DNA from: Fusibacter tunisiensis
GTDB taxonomy: Bacteria > Bacillota > Clostridia > Peptostreptococcales > Acidaminobacteraceae
Assembly (NCBI RefSeq): GCF_016908355.1
Contig: NZ_JAFBDT010000001.1
Location: forward strand, 1-64,000
Reading direction: 5' to 3'
DNA length: 64,000 nt
Part shown: positions 33,594 to 42,814 of the stretch, one piece after another
How the letters are laid out: every line of letters begins with the position of its first letter
How positions within the stretch are numbered: position 1 is the first letter of the stretch
Made by a program: the position numbers and the translations under genes
The notes under the pieces: model-generated
Told to the model about the DNA's origin: nothing
Database searches by the model: none
What the model saw: only the letters and a program-made list of their open reading frames with translations

Positions 33594-34185
33594 TTTCTTT
33601 GTAATCAATTTCTTCCACATCATCTGAATCAATATTTATGATGACCCGGCCTCTTGGGCCTGAATAGGCGTGGCTTTTAAAAAAGGCTTTTTGTTTCCTA
33701 ATGATGAGTGTTTTTCCAAGGAAAAAAACCACAAGTCCAATGATTGTAATCATAATTCCTAAAATCATAACCACTGTTGCAAGGGCAGCTTTTGAATTAA
33801 TAACTGCGAATACACCAAGTAGAATGAGAATAATTGAAGAGATTACTGCTTTTTCCTTACCTTCTCCTCGTGTTTTAAAAAACATAATCATACCATTTGT
33901 TCCTGAAATTATACACCCAAGCCCAATAATCATTAAAACGTTTTCGGGTCTGATAAACGCATAAAAACTGAGGATTAAAACTGCAGCACTGGCAATAATA
34001 CTTAATTTACTACCACTGACAAGCGCGAAAGTAAAACTGTAAAAGCCAATCATTAAAAAGATGAAAGTAATCACTCTAATGGCTAAGGTGCCAATAAAGC
34101 TTGGAAAAGCCATAAAGAGCAAACCGGTTATGGAAATAATCAAACCGATGATTTGAAACAGATTCATTTTTCTAAAAAGAGTCAT
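33586..34185 (-). CDS. DUF308 (HdeD-like) membrane protein
   Basis: A 199-residue protein with about six membrane segments in pairs and a polar C-terminal tail ending in acidic residues. The repeated short hydrophobic helices and the GLGCIISGTNGMIMFFK-type loops are the DUF308/HdeD pattern. Function is unknown; E. coli HdeD is linked to acid resistance. The start at 34185 has GGTTGGTG upstream, unlike the ATG at 34209. The promoter -10 on this strand overlaps a palindromic operator (34217-34231), so the gene is probably regulated. Confidence 0.72.
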   Translation of the reverse strand: MTLFRKMNLFQIIGLIISITGLLFMAFPSFIGTLAIRVITFIFLMIGFYSFTFALVSGSKLSIIASAAVLILSFYAFIRPENVLMIIGLGCIISGTNGMIMFFKTRGEGKEKAVISSIILILLGVFAVINSKAALATVVMILGIMITIIGLVVFFLGKTLIIRKQKAFFKSHAYSGPRGRVIINIDSDDVEEIDYKEIK

Positions 34186-34216
34186 GATACACCAACCTTT
34201 AGCATTCATTGTTCAC

Positions 34217-34234
34217 ACTAACAGTGTTAGTATA
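34217..34234 (-). promoter_or_regulatory. palindromic operator over the -10 of the DUF308 gene
   Basis: ACTAACA-G-TGTTAGT (34217-34231) is a perfect palindrome with 7-bp arms. It overlaps a minus-strand -10 element TATACT (plus-strand 34229-34234), 32-49 bases ahead of the gene start. The shape and spacing are typical of a TetR-type repressor site; no TetR gene is in this window. Confidence 0.5.
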
Positions 34235-34272
34235 ATTGAAAAATATGAATAGAGTATTAACAAATAACCATC

Positions 34273-34980
34273 CTAATCATAAACTTTATCCATGACCAGA
34301 TCTTTGAAGTAATATCGAGAATCTATTAAGGCATTGCTATATAGCCATCTGACAACTTCAACCATTGCAGATTCATCTGGTCGAATGGCAGACAAATCAC
34401 TTAAAAGGGCATCAAGGCTTTGCTTATGCTCTTGAGTATACCATTCTTGATTCACAAGAATCAAAGTTGCGAACAAAGTGCTTTCTGAATTAAAGTGAAG
34501 CGTATCGGGGGCGTAATCCACTGTATTTTCAAGGTGTCCATAGTCTAAATTTAAAGCCAATTCTCTTGAGTCCCTGGCCATCATGGGCGAAAAGTTTTTC
34601 CAGAGTTGATTGGTTTCTATAAAATACAAGGCTGGAAGTTCACTTATGTAGCCAATTTGAGGCGTCTCTGTGGCTTCTGGCAATGGACCGTGAAGGCCAT
34701 ATGATGAAGGAATCATTCCTATTGCCCGGTATTGATGAAGCGTCTTGTAATTATAAATGTAATTAAAACTATCCATTAAAACAATATCAGGCGAACGCTC
34801 ATATATGACGCCTAAAAGTGCCCGCGTATTAGGCGCATGTATCCAGTTGGTTAAGTCAGATGTTTCTATAGTTTCTATGGATGCAAGGACTGGAGAATCA
34901 GAAGGTATTATTTGTTTTTGTATATTTAGTCCAGCCCCAATTGTCACCAATAATACAGCGGATATTAATAGCGCTTTCAC
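34273..34980 (-). CDS. hypothetical exported protein, 235 residues
   Basis: I do not recognise this protein. It starts with GTG behind a perfect AAGGAGG. The N-terminus MKALLISAVLLVTIGAGL looks like a signal peptide or membrane anchor, and no lipobox cysteine is present (the protein has no Cys). The rest is soluble, rich in Leu, Tyr and Ser, with a likely helical C-terminal half. It begins one base after the rqcH stop, so it is probably co-transcribed with it, but a link in function is not evident. Confidence 0.72.
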   Translation of the reverse strand: MKALLISAVLLVTIGAGLNIQKQIIPSDSPVLASIETIETSDLTNWIHAPNTRALLGVIYERSPDIVLMDSFNYIYNYKTLHQYRAIGMIPSSYGLHGPLPEATETPQIGYISELPALYFIETNQLWKNFSPMMARDSRELALNLDYGHLENTVDYAPDTLHFNSESTLFATLILVNQEWYTQEHKQSLDALLSDLSAIRPDESAMVEVVRWLYSNALIDSRYYFKDLVMDKVYD

Positions 34981-34981
34981 A

Positions 34982-36733
34982 TTAGTCCTCCTTAGAAATT
35001 AGAGTTTTTAGGGCTGCCTCATCTGGTGTAATATAAAGTGTTTTGTTATGCGTGTAGATGACCATTCCGGGCTTTGCGCCATTGGGCTTAGTAACATATC
35101 TAACAAAAGTGTAGTCTACAGGTACATTTTCTGAAGCACGCGCATTGGAATAATATGCTGCAAGCATGCCTGCTTCTTCAAGTGTTCTTTCAGGTGGTTC
35201 TTGTCCTTCTGTACGAATGATTACATGTGATCCAGGAATAATTTTGGTGTGCAGCCATATGTCTTTGTTTGACGCTATTTTTGTGGTTAGATAATCATTT
35301 TGCATATTGTTTTTGCCAACGAATATTGCATAACCATCTGAAGATCGAAACTGTCTATAGCCTTGTTTTTTGGAGTCTTTTTTTCGCCCTTTGTATTGAC
35401 GGCTTTTAATAATGCCTTGTTCGGCAAGCTCTTGTCTGATTTCTTGAATGGTTTTGCTGTCTTCGCTGAGCTCCAATTGTGAGAGTATGCTGTCTAAATA
35501 CTGGATATCCCACTGTGTGGCATCAATTTGAACTGCAAGTTCTTCTAAAGCAGTTTTTGATTTCGCATATTTTTTAAAGTAAAGTTGTGCGTTTTGAGTG
35601 GCATCAAGCCTGACGTCAAGGTCAATTGTCACGGGTTCAGGTGGATCCATATAATAATTTAGGAGTTCAATTTTATTGGTTCCTTTTTGAATTTGATATA
35701 TATTTGCAAGAATGAGTTCACCTGCAACTTTATAATGATCTGCATTCTCCGCAGAATCAAGCTCTAAACGGAGCTTTTGAAGTTTTGATTTAGCCCGGTC
35801 CCTTTTAATCAAAATTGATTTCTTAAGGTCAGCAGTGCGTTGGTGAATTTTGAGCGCCAGATTTCTTTCGGTGTAAAATTTTTCAGTTGCATGTGCAAGA
35901 CTTTCAAAAGTTTTATACTCAAAAGCTTCATGTAAATCCGGGATAAAATAAAAATCTTGCATGATATTATGAGAATCATAATAAATATAGCCGCAATGAT
36001 TTGAAGTTTTAAGCAGGGTTTCAATTTTTTTAATCTGGTTTGTAAGAGTTATAAGGTGGTCTTGAGTGAGTTCGGCGCGTTTTAAATCATGAAAAATCCC
36101 GGATTGAGTCAGAAGATATTTGGCTATGGTTGGGCTAAAGCCTTCTATAGTCGAATAGAGCGCCTTAAGAATAGGCATTTCGCTTGGTAATGTCATTAAG
36201 TGTTCTTGCCAGTTACCAGATAAAGGGACTTTGTTAGATTGAATCTGTTCGTAACGAAGGCCCGGGAGCACGCTTCTAATACGGCTCATATCTGGGCTAA
36301 TACGTTTTATGCTGTCAATAATAACGCCGTCTTCACGGGTTACAATAATGTTGGAGTGCTTGCCCATGATTTCAATGATAATATTTTTAAGTTCTAAATC
36401 GCCCAACTCATTTTTGGAAAGTATTTCTAAAATTGCAATCCGTTCGTGCCTAATTTGATAAAACCGATTGATTTTTCCATTGGTTAAATGTTTGCGCATT
36501 AGCATGCAAAACATTGGTGGGTTATCGGGATTCTCCCGACGTTCTTCAGTTAAGGAAAAATATGGGATAGACGCATCAACGGATATAAAAAAAGAAAAGT
36601 TTATGCCGCCACTTCTGATTTTAAGGGTTAATTCGTCCTTTTCAGGTTGGTGAATTTTATCAATTCGACCCCCTTGTATTTTTAAATTTATTTCTTCAAT
36701 TAATTTATGCATCAGTAGACCGTCAAAAGCCAT
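34982..36733 (-). CDS. rqcH: ribosome quality control protein RqcH (NFACT family)
   Basis: RqcH binds 50S subunits blocked by peptidyl-tRNA and directs addition of C-terminal alanine tails that mark the chain for degradation; older annotations call it fibronectin-binding protein FbpA. It has the NFACT-N domain (start MAFDGLLMHKLIEEIN), a helix-hairpin-helix region, a long coiled coil (about 300-400) and the NFACT-R domain near the C-terminus (YAIFVGKNNMQNDYL ... WLHTKIIPGSHVIIR). The 583 residues fit. The acidic-arginine pair is Glu97-Arg98 where an Asp-Arg pair is known in B. subtilis. CGGAGG precedes the ATG. Confidence 0.94.
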   Translation of the reverse strand: MAFDGLLMHKLIEEINLKIQGGRIDKIHQPEKDELTLKIRSGGINFSFFISVDASIPYFSLTEERRENPDNPPMFCMLMRKHLTNGKINRFYQIRHERIAILEILSKNELGDLELKNIIIEIMGKHSNIIVTREDGVIIDSIKRISPDMSRIRSVLPGLRYEQIQSNKVPLSGNWQEHLMTLPSEMPILKALYSTIEGFSPTIAKYLLTQSGIFHDLKRAELTQDHLITLTNQIKKIETLLKTSNHCGYIYYDSHNIMQDFYFIPDLHEAFEYKTFESLAHATEKFYTERNLALKIHQRTADLKKSILIKRDRAKSKLQKLRLELDSAENADHYKVAGELILANIYQIQKGTNKIELLNYYMDPPEPVTIDLDVRLDATQNAQLYFKKYAKSKTALEELAVQIDATQWDIQYLDSILSQLELSEDSKTIQEIRQELAEQGIIKSRQYKGRKKDSKKQGYRQFRSSDGYAIFVGKNNMQNDYLTTKIASNKDIWLHTKIIPGSHVIIRTEGQEPPERTLEEAGMLAAYYSNARASENVPVDYTFVRYVTKPNGAKPGMVIYTHNKTLYITPDEAALKTLISKED

Positions 36734-36765
36734 GATTACCTCCGAAGTTGTGAATTATGCTTTAA

Positions 36766-36771
36766 AGTATA
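36766..36771 (-). promoter_or_regulatory. candidate -10 of the rqcH promoter
   Basis: On the minus strand TGG-TATACT, an extended -10 element, lies 33 bases ahead of the rqcH ATG. No strong -35 is visible. It is back to back with the yicC promoter. Confidence 0.45.
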
Positions 36772-36806
36772 CCACTAACATGTGGGAAATAAAAGGCCTG
36801 TTCGCC

Positions 36807-36836
36807 TTGATAATCTTTGAGTGTTTGTGTTATAAT
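36807..36836 (+). promoter_or_regulatory. promoter of the yicC-gmk-rpoZ block
   Basis: TTGATA (36807-36812), 18-base spacer and perfect TATAAT (36831-36836) preceded by TGT at -1 to -3 of the element. It lies 31 bases ahead of yicC and heads a long run of plus-strand genes. Confidence 0.7.
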
Positions 36837-36866
36837 TTAATGATGTCAAGCACATGGAGGAAATGA

Positions 36867-37751
36867 ATGATCTATAGTATGACTGGATTTGGACGCGGTG
36901 AGTTTAGCAGTGGTGTTTTTGATGTTACTGTTGAGATGAGAGCCGTCAACAATAGATACTGTGATATTGTTGTGAAGATGCCTAAGAAATTAACGGTATT
37001 TGAGGAACGAATTAAATCAAAAGTTAAATCTGAATTGTCTAGGGGACGTGTTGATGTCTATATCAACCTTGAAGAAACATCACATGACAATTATGCGGTA
37101 AAAGCCAATTATGAGATATTGGATCGATTTGTGGAAGTGTACAGATCAATATCAGAGCGCTATGATTTGAAAGATGATGTCTCTTTGGCTTTACTTTCAA
37201 GAGTTCAAGATGGTATTGAGGTATCTTATGAAGACCGTGACGAAGCTGAATTTTGGAATGCCATTGAACCGGCATTGACAGATGCGCTTAAACATCTGAT
37301 GGAGATGCGGTCAATTGAAGGTCAGCAACTTAAGATCGATGTCCTTCAAAAAATTGCCAATATAAAAGAAAATCTTGAAAAATTATCTGAATACGCACCC
37401 CTTATTGTGTCTACCTATCGCAAAAAAATAACAGATCGAATCGAAGAGCTTTTGTCCGACATGAATGCTGAAATTGATGCGTCTCGCATTGCCAATGAAA
37501 TTGCCATTTTTTCGGATAAAACAAATATCAATGAAGAAATTGTTAGAATCCACTCGCATTTAGAGCAAATCGAGCGTATTTTAGAGACAGACGTTCCAGT
37601 TGGGCGAAAACTAGATTTTTTGATTCAAGAATTAAATCGGGAAGTCAATACAATTGGTTCAAAATCACCAGATTCAGAAATTTCCACGCTTGTCATTGAA
37701 TTGAAGAGCGATTTGGAACAAATTCGAGAACAAATTCAAAATATAGAGTGA
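36867..37751 (+). CDS. YicC/YloC family endoribonuclease
   Basis: A protein of the YicC family, recently shown to be an endoribonuclease involved in RNA turnover. The conserved N-terminus MIYSMTGFGRGE is intact, as are VEMRAVNNRYCDI (near 21-33), SRGRVDVYINLEE and the C-terminal GRKLDFLIQELNREVNTIGSKS (about 251-272). At 294 residues it is full length. In B. subtilis yloC is followed by remA (DUF370) and then gmk; here gmk follows after 9 bases and remA is missing from this place. Confidence 0.95.
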   Translation: MIYSMTGFGRGEFSSGVFDVTVEMRAVNNRYCDIVVKMPKKLTVFEERIKSKVKSELSRGRVDVYINLEETSHDNYAVKANYEILDRFVEVYRSISERYDLKDDVSLALLSRVQDGIEVSYEDRDEAEFWNAIEPALTDALKHLMEMRSIEGQQLKIDVLQKIANIKENLEKLSEYAPLIVSTYRKKITDRIEELLSDMNAEIDASRIANEIAIFSDKTNINEEIVRIHSHLEQIERILETDVPVGRKLDFLIQELNREVNTIGSKSPDSEISTLVIELKSDLEQIREQIQNIE

Positions 37752-37760
37752 GGTTATTGA

Positions 37761-38396
37761 ATGAATCAAAAAGGATTGCTGATCATTGTTTCGGGGCCTA
37801 GTGGTGCTGGAAAAGGAACACTTTGTAAATCTCTTTTAAAAAGGGATTCAAGTTTGATTGTTTCCGTTTCTGCAACCACAAGATTACCACGAGATGGTGA
37901 AGTTGATGGTGTCAGCTATCATTTTTATGAAAAAGAAGATTTTTTGAATCGTATTGAAGCAAATGGATTTTTGGAATATGCCAAAGTTTATGACAATTAT
38001 TATGGCACACCTAAAGATTTTGTTATAGATCATATTTCAAGAGGTGAAAACGTACTTCTTGAAATTGATATACAAGGTGCGATTCAAGTGAAGCAAAAAT
38101 ATCCTGAAGGTGTATTTGTATTTGTTTTACCACCTTCTATGAAAACCTTAAGGGACCGAATTGTGGGACGGGGTTCTGAAACACCCGAATCACTTGAAAA
38201 ACGTATGTCATGTGCCATGAATGAGATAGAAAGTATCAGACACTATGATTATTTTGTTGTAAACGATCAGGTAGAGTGGGCAACAGATCAACTTCAAGCC
38301 ATCTTGCTTGCTGAAAAATGCCGCGTTCGATCTGATATTTCTGAAGTTGTTTTAAAATTTAAGGAGGAAAAACAAAATGTTAAATCCGTCGATTGA
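37761..38396 (+). CDS. gmk: guanylate kinase
   Basis: Phosphorylates GMP to GDP with ATP. The P-loop is SGPSGAGKGTL (about 11-21); the GMP-binding segment SVSATTRLPRDGEVDGVSYHF (about 37-57) and DIQGAIQVK are present. At 211 residues it is normal. Its last codons overlap the start of rpoZ by 20 bases, with the rpoZ ribosome site AAGGAGG inside gmk, so the two are coupled. Confidence 0.97.
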   Translation: MNQKGLLIIVSGPSGAGKGTLCKSLLKRDSSLIVSVSATTRLPRDGEVDGVSYHFYEKEDFLNRIEANGFLEYAKVYDNYYGTPKDFVIDHISRGENVLLEIDIQGAIQVKQKYPEGVFVFVLPPSMKTLRDRIVGRGSETPESLEKRMSCAMNEIESIRHYDYFVVNDQVEWATDQLQAILLAEKCRVRSDISEVVLKFKEEKQNVKSVD

Positions 38397-38592
38397 TGAC
38401 TTGATTGAAAAAACTGGGAACCGATATGCACTTTGCATTCTTGCCGCAAAACGTGCAAGACATTTAATTGAAAAACACGAGGCAGATGAAGAAGAAGAAA
38501 TGATTATGAAACCACTTTCAGTTGCCATAGAAGAAATTATGGCTGATGAAATCGAAGCTTTTATACCAGAGCCACCAAAAGATCGTATCTAA
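38377..38592 (+). CDS. rpoZ: DNA-directed RNA polymerase omega subunit
   Basis: The omega subunit helps assemble RNA polymerase by holding the beta-prime chain. The 71-residue protein has the conserved TGNRYALCILAAKRARHLIE segment (about 12-31) and PLSVAIEEIMADEI (about 46-59). AAGGAGG lies upstream within gmk. The tail ending EPPKDRI is short and polar. Position between gmk and coaBC is classical. Confidence 0.95.
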   Translation: MLNPSIDDLIEKTGNRYALCILAAKRARHLIEKHEADEEEEMIMKPLSVAIEEIMADEIEAFIPEPPKDRI

Positions 38593-38611
38593 GTGGGTTA
38601 GGAGTGATGAA

Positions 38612-39820
38612 ATGCTGACCGGTAAAAATATTGTTGTAGGTATAACTGGCGGCATTGCCGCATACAAAGCGGCTGATGTTGTGAGTCGTTTGAAGAAATT
38701 AGGCGCAAATGTCTACTGTATAATGACTGAAAACAGTACAGAATTCGTAAACCCTTTGACTTTCCAGTCAATTTCGCAAAACTATGTGGTTACCAATATG
38801 TTTGATGATCCTAAAACATGGGATGTTGAACACATTTCACTTGCTAAACGGGCCGATTTGTTTTTAATCGTACCGGCGACTGCCAATAGTATTGGAAAAA
38901 TTGCATCTGGAATTGCCGACGATATGTTGACCACAACTGTTATGGCCACAGAGGCGCCAGTTTATTTTGCACTTGCAATGAACACCAAAATGTATCAAAA
39001 TCCAATTGTTCAAAAGAATATTGAATTTCTAAAACAAATGGGCTACTATTTTGTAGATCCGGAGTCTGGTCGCCTTGCATGTGGTGATGTTGGTGCTGGA
39101 AAACTGGCTAATCCTGAAGATATTGTACAAAAAGTGTGCGATCATTTTACGAAATCTTTTAAGTTGGCTGGGAAAAAAGTTCTGATTACAGCGGGGGCTA
39201 CGCGCGAGCCAATAGATCCAGTGCGATATATTTCAAATAGAAGCAGTGGACGTATGGGGTATGCAATTGCTCAAAAAGCTTTAGATGAAGGTGGAAGTGT
39301 TGTGCTTATTACAGGGCCTACACATCTTGTTCCGCCCCAAGGCGCCGAGGTTATTCGCGTAGAAACAACAGCAGAAATGTATGAAGCGGTTATGGAAAAC
39401 TTGGATTCAGATGTTATCATAAAAGCAGCAGCCCCATCAGATTATAAACCTGAAATTTTTTCAAAAGAAAAAATAAAAAAAAGCGATTCGCAAATGGCTA
39501 TGAATTTTACCAAGAATCCTGATATTTTAAAGGCTGTGGGTGAGCTGAAGACGCATCAAATACTGGTTGGCTTTGCAGCTGAAACAGAACACGTAGAGGC
39601 TTATGCCAAGAAAAAACTCTTGGAAAAGAATTTGGATTTTATAGTTGCGAATAATGTTGGCCTTCCGGGTGCAGGATTTGATGTAGATACAAATATAGTT
39701 ACTTTTTTTGAAGACAATGGGCGTATGACGTCTTATGATCTTATGGGAAAAGATGAAGTCGCTGATTTGATTGTTCAAAGAGTCGTTGAAAGGCTTCAAT
39801 TAAAAGATAACGAACTATAA
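38612..39820 (+). CDS. coaBC: bifunctional phosphopantothenoylcysteine decarboxylase / phosphopantothenate-cysteine ligase
   Basis: Carries two steps of coenzyme A synthesis. The N-terminal CoaC flavoprotein domain has GITGGIAAYKAADVVSRL (about 8-25), the VPATANSIGKIASGIADDML block (about 89-108) and AMNTKMYQNP. The CoaB domain starts near 186 with VLITAGATREPIDPVRYISN (about 190-209) and has KAAAPSDYKP and KIKKSD. ATG at 38612, with TTAGGAGTG upstream, starts the family N-terminus; the longer frame overlaps rpoZ. It is 402 residues. coaD at 57 kb adds a later step. Confidence 0.97.
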   Translation: MLTGKNIVVGITGGIAAYKAADVVSRLKKLGANVYCIMTENSTEFVNPLTFQSISQNYVVTNMFDDPKTWDVEHISLAKRADLFLIVPATANSIGKIASGIADDMLTTTVMATEAPVYFALAMNTKMYQNPIVQKNIEFLKQMGYYFVDPESGRLACGDVGAGKLANPEDIVQKVCDHFTKSFKLAGKKVLITAGATREPIDPVRYISNRSSGRMGYAIAQKALDEGGSVVLITGPTHLVPPQGAEVIRVETTAEMYEAVMENLDSDVIIKAAAPSDYKPEIFSKEKIKKSDSQMAMNFTKNPDILKAVGELKTHQILVGFAAETEHVEAYAKKKLLEKNLDFIVANNVGLPGAGFDVDTNIVTFFEDNGRMTSYDLMGKDEVADLIVQRVVERLQLKDNEL

Positions 39821-39843
39821 GAGCGGATTTCCGCTCTTATTTA
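39818..39843 (+). terminator. hairpin after coaBC
   Basis: Stem TAAGAGCGG / CCGCTCTTA with a 4-base loop overlapping the coaBC stop. The tail (TTTAAG) is only weakly T-rich, so it may be a partial terminator. Confidence 0.5.
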
Positions 39844-39857
39844 AGTGGAGGCTGTAC

Positions 39858-42296
39858 ATGTATGCAGATGTAATATTACTGAGAAGTACTGGGGACTTGG
39901 ATATGACCTTTACCTATCGAGTTCCCGATGAATTGAAAAGTAAAGTCATACATGGTGCAAGGGTTATTGTCCCATTTGGGGTTTCAAAATTCAATGAGGC
40001 CATTATTTTTAAGACCTATAAAAGTTTAGAGACACCTGTTTCTTATAAGGTTAAAGAAATTGCCTATGTGTTTTCTGATGGTGTTTTTTTGACGGAATCG
40101 GAACTTGAATTAATTGAAACCATTCATAATTTATATTTATGCAGTTATACAGAAGCGGCACAATTGTTTATGCCAATGGGCACTTTAACACATCAATATC
40201 GGGTGTTCTATCCATGTTTTACAGAGGACTCTGATTTGACGCTGTCAGAATGTGAACTGAAACTATTGAAAACCATTGAATTGGAACCAATTTCAGAAGA
40301 TAAACTCATTGGGATCTGTTCGGATAACAAACGGAAAAATGCGCTTAAAAGGTTGATTGCACTTAAATTGATTAAATATCAAGTCCAGTTTGAATCGGTT
40401 GTTAAAGACCGTTATGTTGAATGGATTGAACCAACTGAAACCTTAGGTGATTTTTTGAAGTCTGTTCCTAACCGATATAAAGCACAGAAGAGTCTAGGTC
40501 AGTATATGCAAGGTGTTGGAAGTGCAAAACGTCTTGATGTACAAGATGCGGTAAAGGTTTCAAAAAGTGTTGTAGACCGCTTGGTTGATTTGGGACATTT
40601 GAAAGTGACCCACAAAGAAGCTTTGAGAAAACCAGAGTTTATGAATGCCAACACTGAAAGTAAGGCCATTCATCTTTCTGTAGAACAAAAAAGCGCCTAT
40701 GATGCAATTCTAAGTGGTTTCTTTAAGGACCATCAGCAAGAATTTTTGTTGCATGGTGTTACGGGGAGTGGCAAAACTGAGGTCTATGCTGAATTGATAG
40801 AATCGGTAGTGAAAAATGGCCAAAAGGCTATTTTGATGGTTCCCGAGATCGCTTTAACCCCTCAAATTGTATCCAGGTTTGCTGCTAGATTTGGTTCTGA
40901 TCGGATTGCGCTTATACATTCTAAAATTTCACCTGGTGAAAAATATGATCAGTGGAAACAAATTAGGGCAGGGCAATTTGATTTGATCATTGGGGCGCGT
41001 TCAGCAATATTTGCACCTGTGACATCACTGGGATTGATTATATTGGATGAAAGCCATGAAAGCACCTATAAATCTGAAAAAAGACCTAAATACGATACTT
41101 ATGAAATCGCCAAGATGAGAATAGAAATGTCGGGTGGTATTTTGATTTCTGGCTCTGCGACACCTTCTATTACAGAATATTATAGTGCGCTTTCTGGGGA
41201 ACGCGCTTTAGTGAAGTTGGATTCAAGATATAATGCTCAAAAAGTACCTGAAATTGAAATTGTAGATATGCGTGAAGAACTTGTGGCTGGGAATCGATCA
41301 ATTTTAAGTGAGCGGTTGTATCAAGCTATTGAAACTCGACTGGAACGTAAAGAACAAACAATTATTCTCTTAAATCGAAAAGGGCATTCTACTTTTGTTT
41401 CTTGCAGAAGTTGTGGGTTTGCGCTTGCGTGTCCCAATTGTGATGTGACACTTACGTATTTCAAAGGCGAAAAAACAGTCCGATGCAACTATTGCGGGTA
41501 TGAGAGTTATGTACCAAAAAAATGCCCTTCATGTGGGAGCGACTATTTTAAGTATTTTGGTGTGGGGACTGAAAAGGTTGAAGAAGAATTGAGGACACTT
41601 TTTAAAGACGCTGTAATTTCAAGGATGGATCGAACGACAACTCAGCGAAAAGGCAGTATTGAAAAGATTATTACCGATGTTGAAACGCATAAAACAGATA
41701 TTTTAATTGGAACTCAAATGGTTGCAAAGGGTTTTAATTTCAAACGGGTGACTTTAATTGGAATATTGTCTGCTGACTTAATGTTAAATTTCCCGAGTTT
41801 TCAGTCTTCAGAACGTGCGTATCAATTGTTCAACCAAGTGGCTGGCCGCGCAGGCAGAGGCGATATCCCAGGACAAGTAATCCTTCAAACGTATGTTCCG
41901 GATCATTATGCAATCAATCATACAGAGTATGAGGCCTTTTATAGGCATGAACTCGATTTTAGAAAACAAATGCGATATCCACCGTTTTCTAGAATTGTAA
42001 ATTTATTATTTTCCAGTAAGGAAGAAACATTGGCTGAGTCTTTTGCAAAAAAATCCAGAACATATCTGAATCAAAGGATTTTAAAAAATCGTTTACAAAA
42101 TGAGATAGAAATTTTTGATGCAAATCCTGCATTATTAAAGAAGATTGATGGCAATTACAGGTGGCAAGTTTTAATAAAAGTAAATCCTGCACACATGGAT
42201 TTTGTGCGTCAATATGTAAAAAACCTTGAAAAGAGGCTGTCAAAGGAATCAAAGTGTAAATTAAACGTGGATTTGAACGCGTCTAATATATTATAA
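39858..42296 (+). CDS. priA: primosomal protein N' (replication restart helicase PriA)
   Basis: PriA recognises stalled forks and reloads the replisome. The DNA-binding N-terminal domain is followed by the helicase with Walker A HGVTGSGKTEVY (near 298), DESHE as Walker B (DEEH-like, near 397) and SGSATPS (near 430). The zinc-binding cluster has four CxxC pairs (CRSC, CPNC, CNYC, CPSC) near 514-560. GTEKVEEEL and VAGRAGRGDIPG follow. At 812 residues it is full length. GTGGAGG is the ribosome site. Confidence 0.97.
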   Translation: MYADVILLRSTGDLDMTFTYRVPDELKSKVIHGARVIVPFGVSKFNEAIIFKTYKSLETPVSYKVKEIAYVFSDGVFLTESELELIETIHNLYLCSYTEAAQLFMPMGTLTHQYRVFYPCFTEDSDLTLSECELKLLKTIELEPISEDKLIGICSDNKRKNALKRLIALKLIKYQVQFESVVKDRYVEWIEPTETLGDFLKSVPNRYKAQKSLGQYMQGVGSAKRLDVQDAVKVSKSVVDRLVDLGHLKVTHKEALRKPEFMNANTESKAIHLSVEQKSAYDAILSGFFKDHQQEFLLHGVTGSGKTEVYAELIESVVKNGQKAILMVPEIALTPQIVSRFAARFGSDRIALIHSKISPGEKYDQWKQIRAGQFDLIIGARSAIFAPVTSLGLIILDESHESTYKSEKRPKYDTYEIAKMRIEMSGGILISGSATPSITEYYSALSGERALVKLDSRYNAQKVPEIEIVDMREELVAGNRSILSERLYQAIETRLERKEQTIILLNRKGHSTFVSCRSCGFALACPNCDVTLTYFKGEKTVRCNYCGYESYVPKKCPSCGSDYFKYFGVGTEKVEEELRTLFKDAVISRMDRTTTQRKGSIEKIITDVETHKTDILIGTQMVAKGFNFKRVTLIGILSADLMLNFPSFQSSERAYQLFNQVAGRAGRGDIPGQVILQTYVPDHYAINHTEYEAFYRHELDFRKQMRYPPFSRIVNLLFSSKEETLAESFAKKSRTYLNQRILKNRLQNEIEIFDANPALLKKIDGNYRWQVLIKVNPAHMDFVRQYVKNLEKRLSKESKCKLNVDLNASNIL

Positions 42297-42328
42297 TAGT
42301 AACTGTAAAAATATTTAGGAGGCTGAAA

Positions 42329-42814
42329 ATGGCAATAAGAACAATTAGAACGGATGACGATCCGGTGCTTAGAAAAAAATGTAGAGTGGTTACTGAATTT
42401 GATGACCGTCTTAGAATATTGGTTGAAGACATGATAGAAACCCTGCATTATGCAGATGGCGTAGGCCTTGCTGCACCACAAATTGGTATTTTAAAAAGGG
42501 TTGTCGTTATTGACCTTTATGATGATAAGGGGCCAGTAACGCTGATTAATCCAAGACTATTGGCTTCAAAAGGATCGCAAATCGAACAGGAAGGGTGCTT
42601 GAGTTTGCCGGGCCAATCCGGATATGTTGAAAGGCCTTCTGAAGTGCGTGTAGCCTATGAAGACTTAAATGGTGAAAGTCATGAAATAGAAGGACAGGAA
42701 CTGCTTGCACGGGCTCTCTGTCATGAAATGGATCATTTAGAAGGTGTGCTTTATATTGATAAAGCAATTCCTGAATCTGAACTGGATATTGAAGAAGTTG
42801 AGGCGACGTATTGA
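42329..42814 (+). CDS. def: peptide deformylase
   Basis: Removes the formyl group from new proteins with an Fe/Zn centre. The three motifs are present: GVGLAAPQIG (44-53), EGCLSLPG (88-95, metal ligand Cys90) and HEMDH (132-136, ligands His132 and His136, catalytic Glu133). It is 161 residues. Its stop codon overlaps the fmt start (TGATG), and def-fmt form a functional pair: Fmt adds the formyl group that Def later removes. Confidence 0.97.
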   Translation: MAIRTIRTDDDPVLRKKCRVVTEFDDRLRILVEDMIETLHYADGVGLAAPQIGILKRVVVIDLYDDKGPVTLINPRLLASKGSQIEQEGCLSLPGQSGYVERPSEVRVAYEDLNGESHEIEGQELLARALCHEMDHLEGVLYIDKAIPESELDIEEVEATY

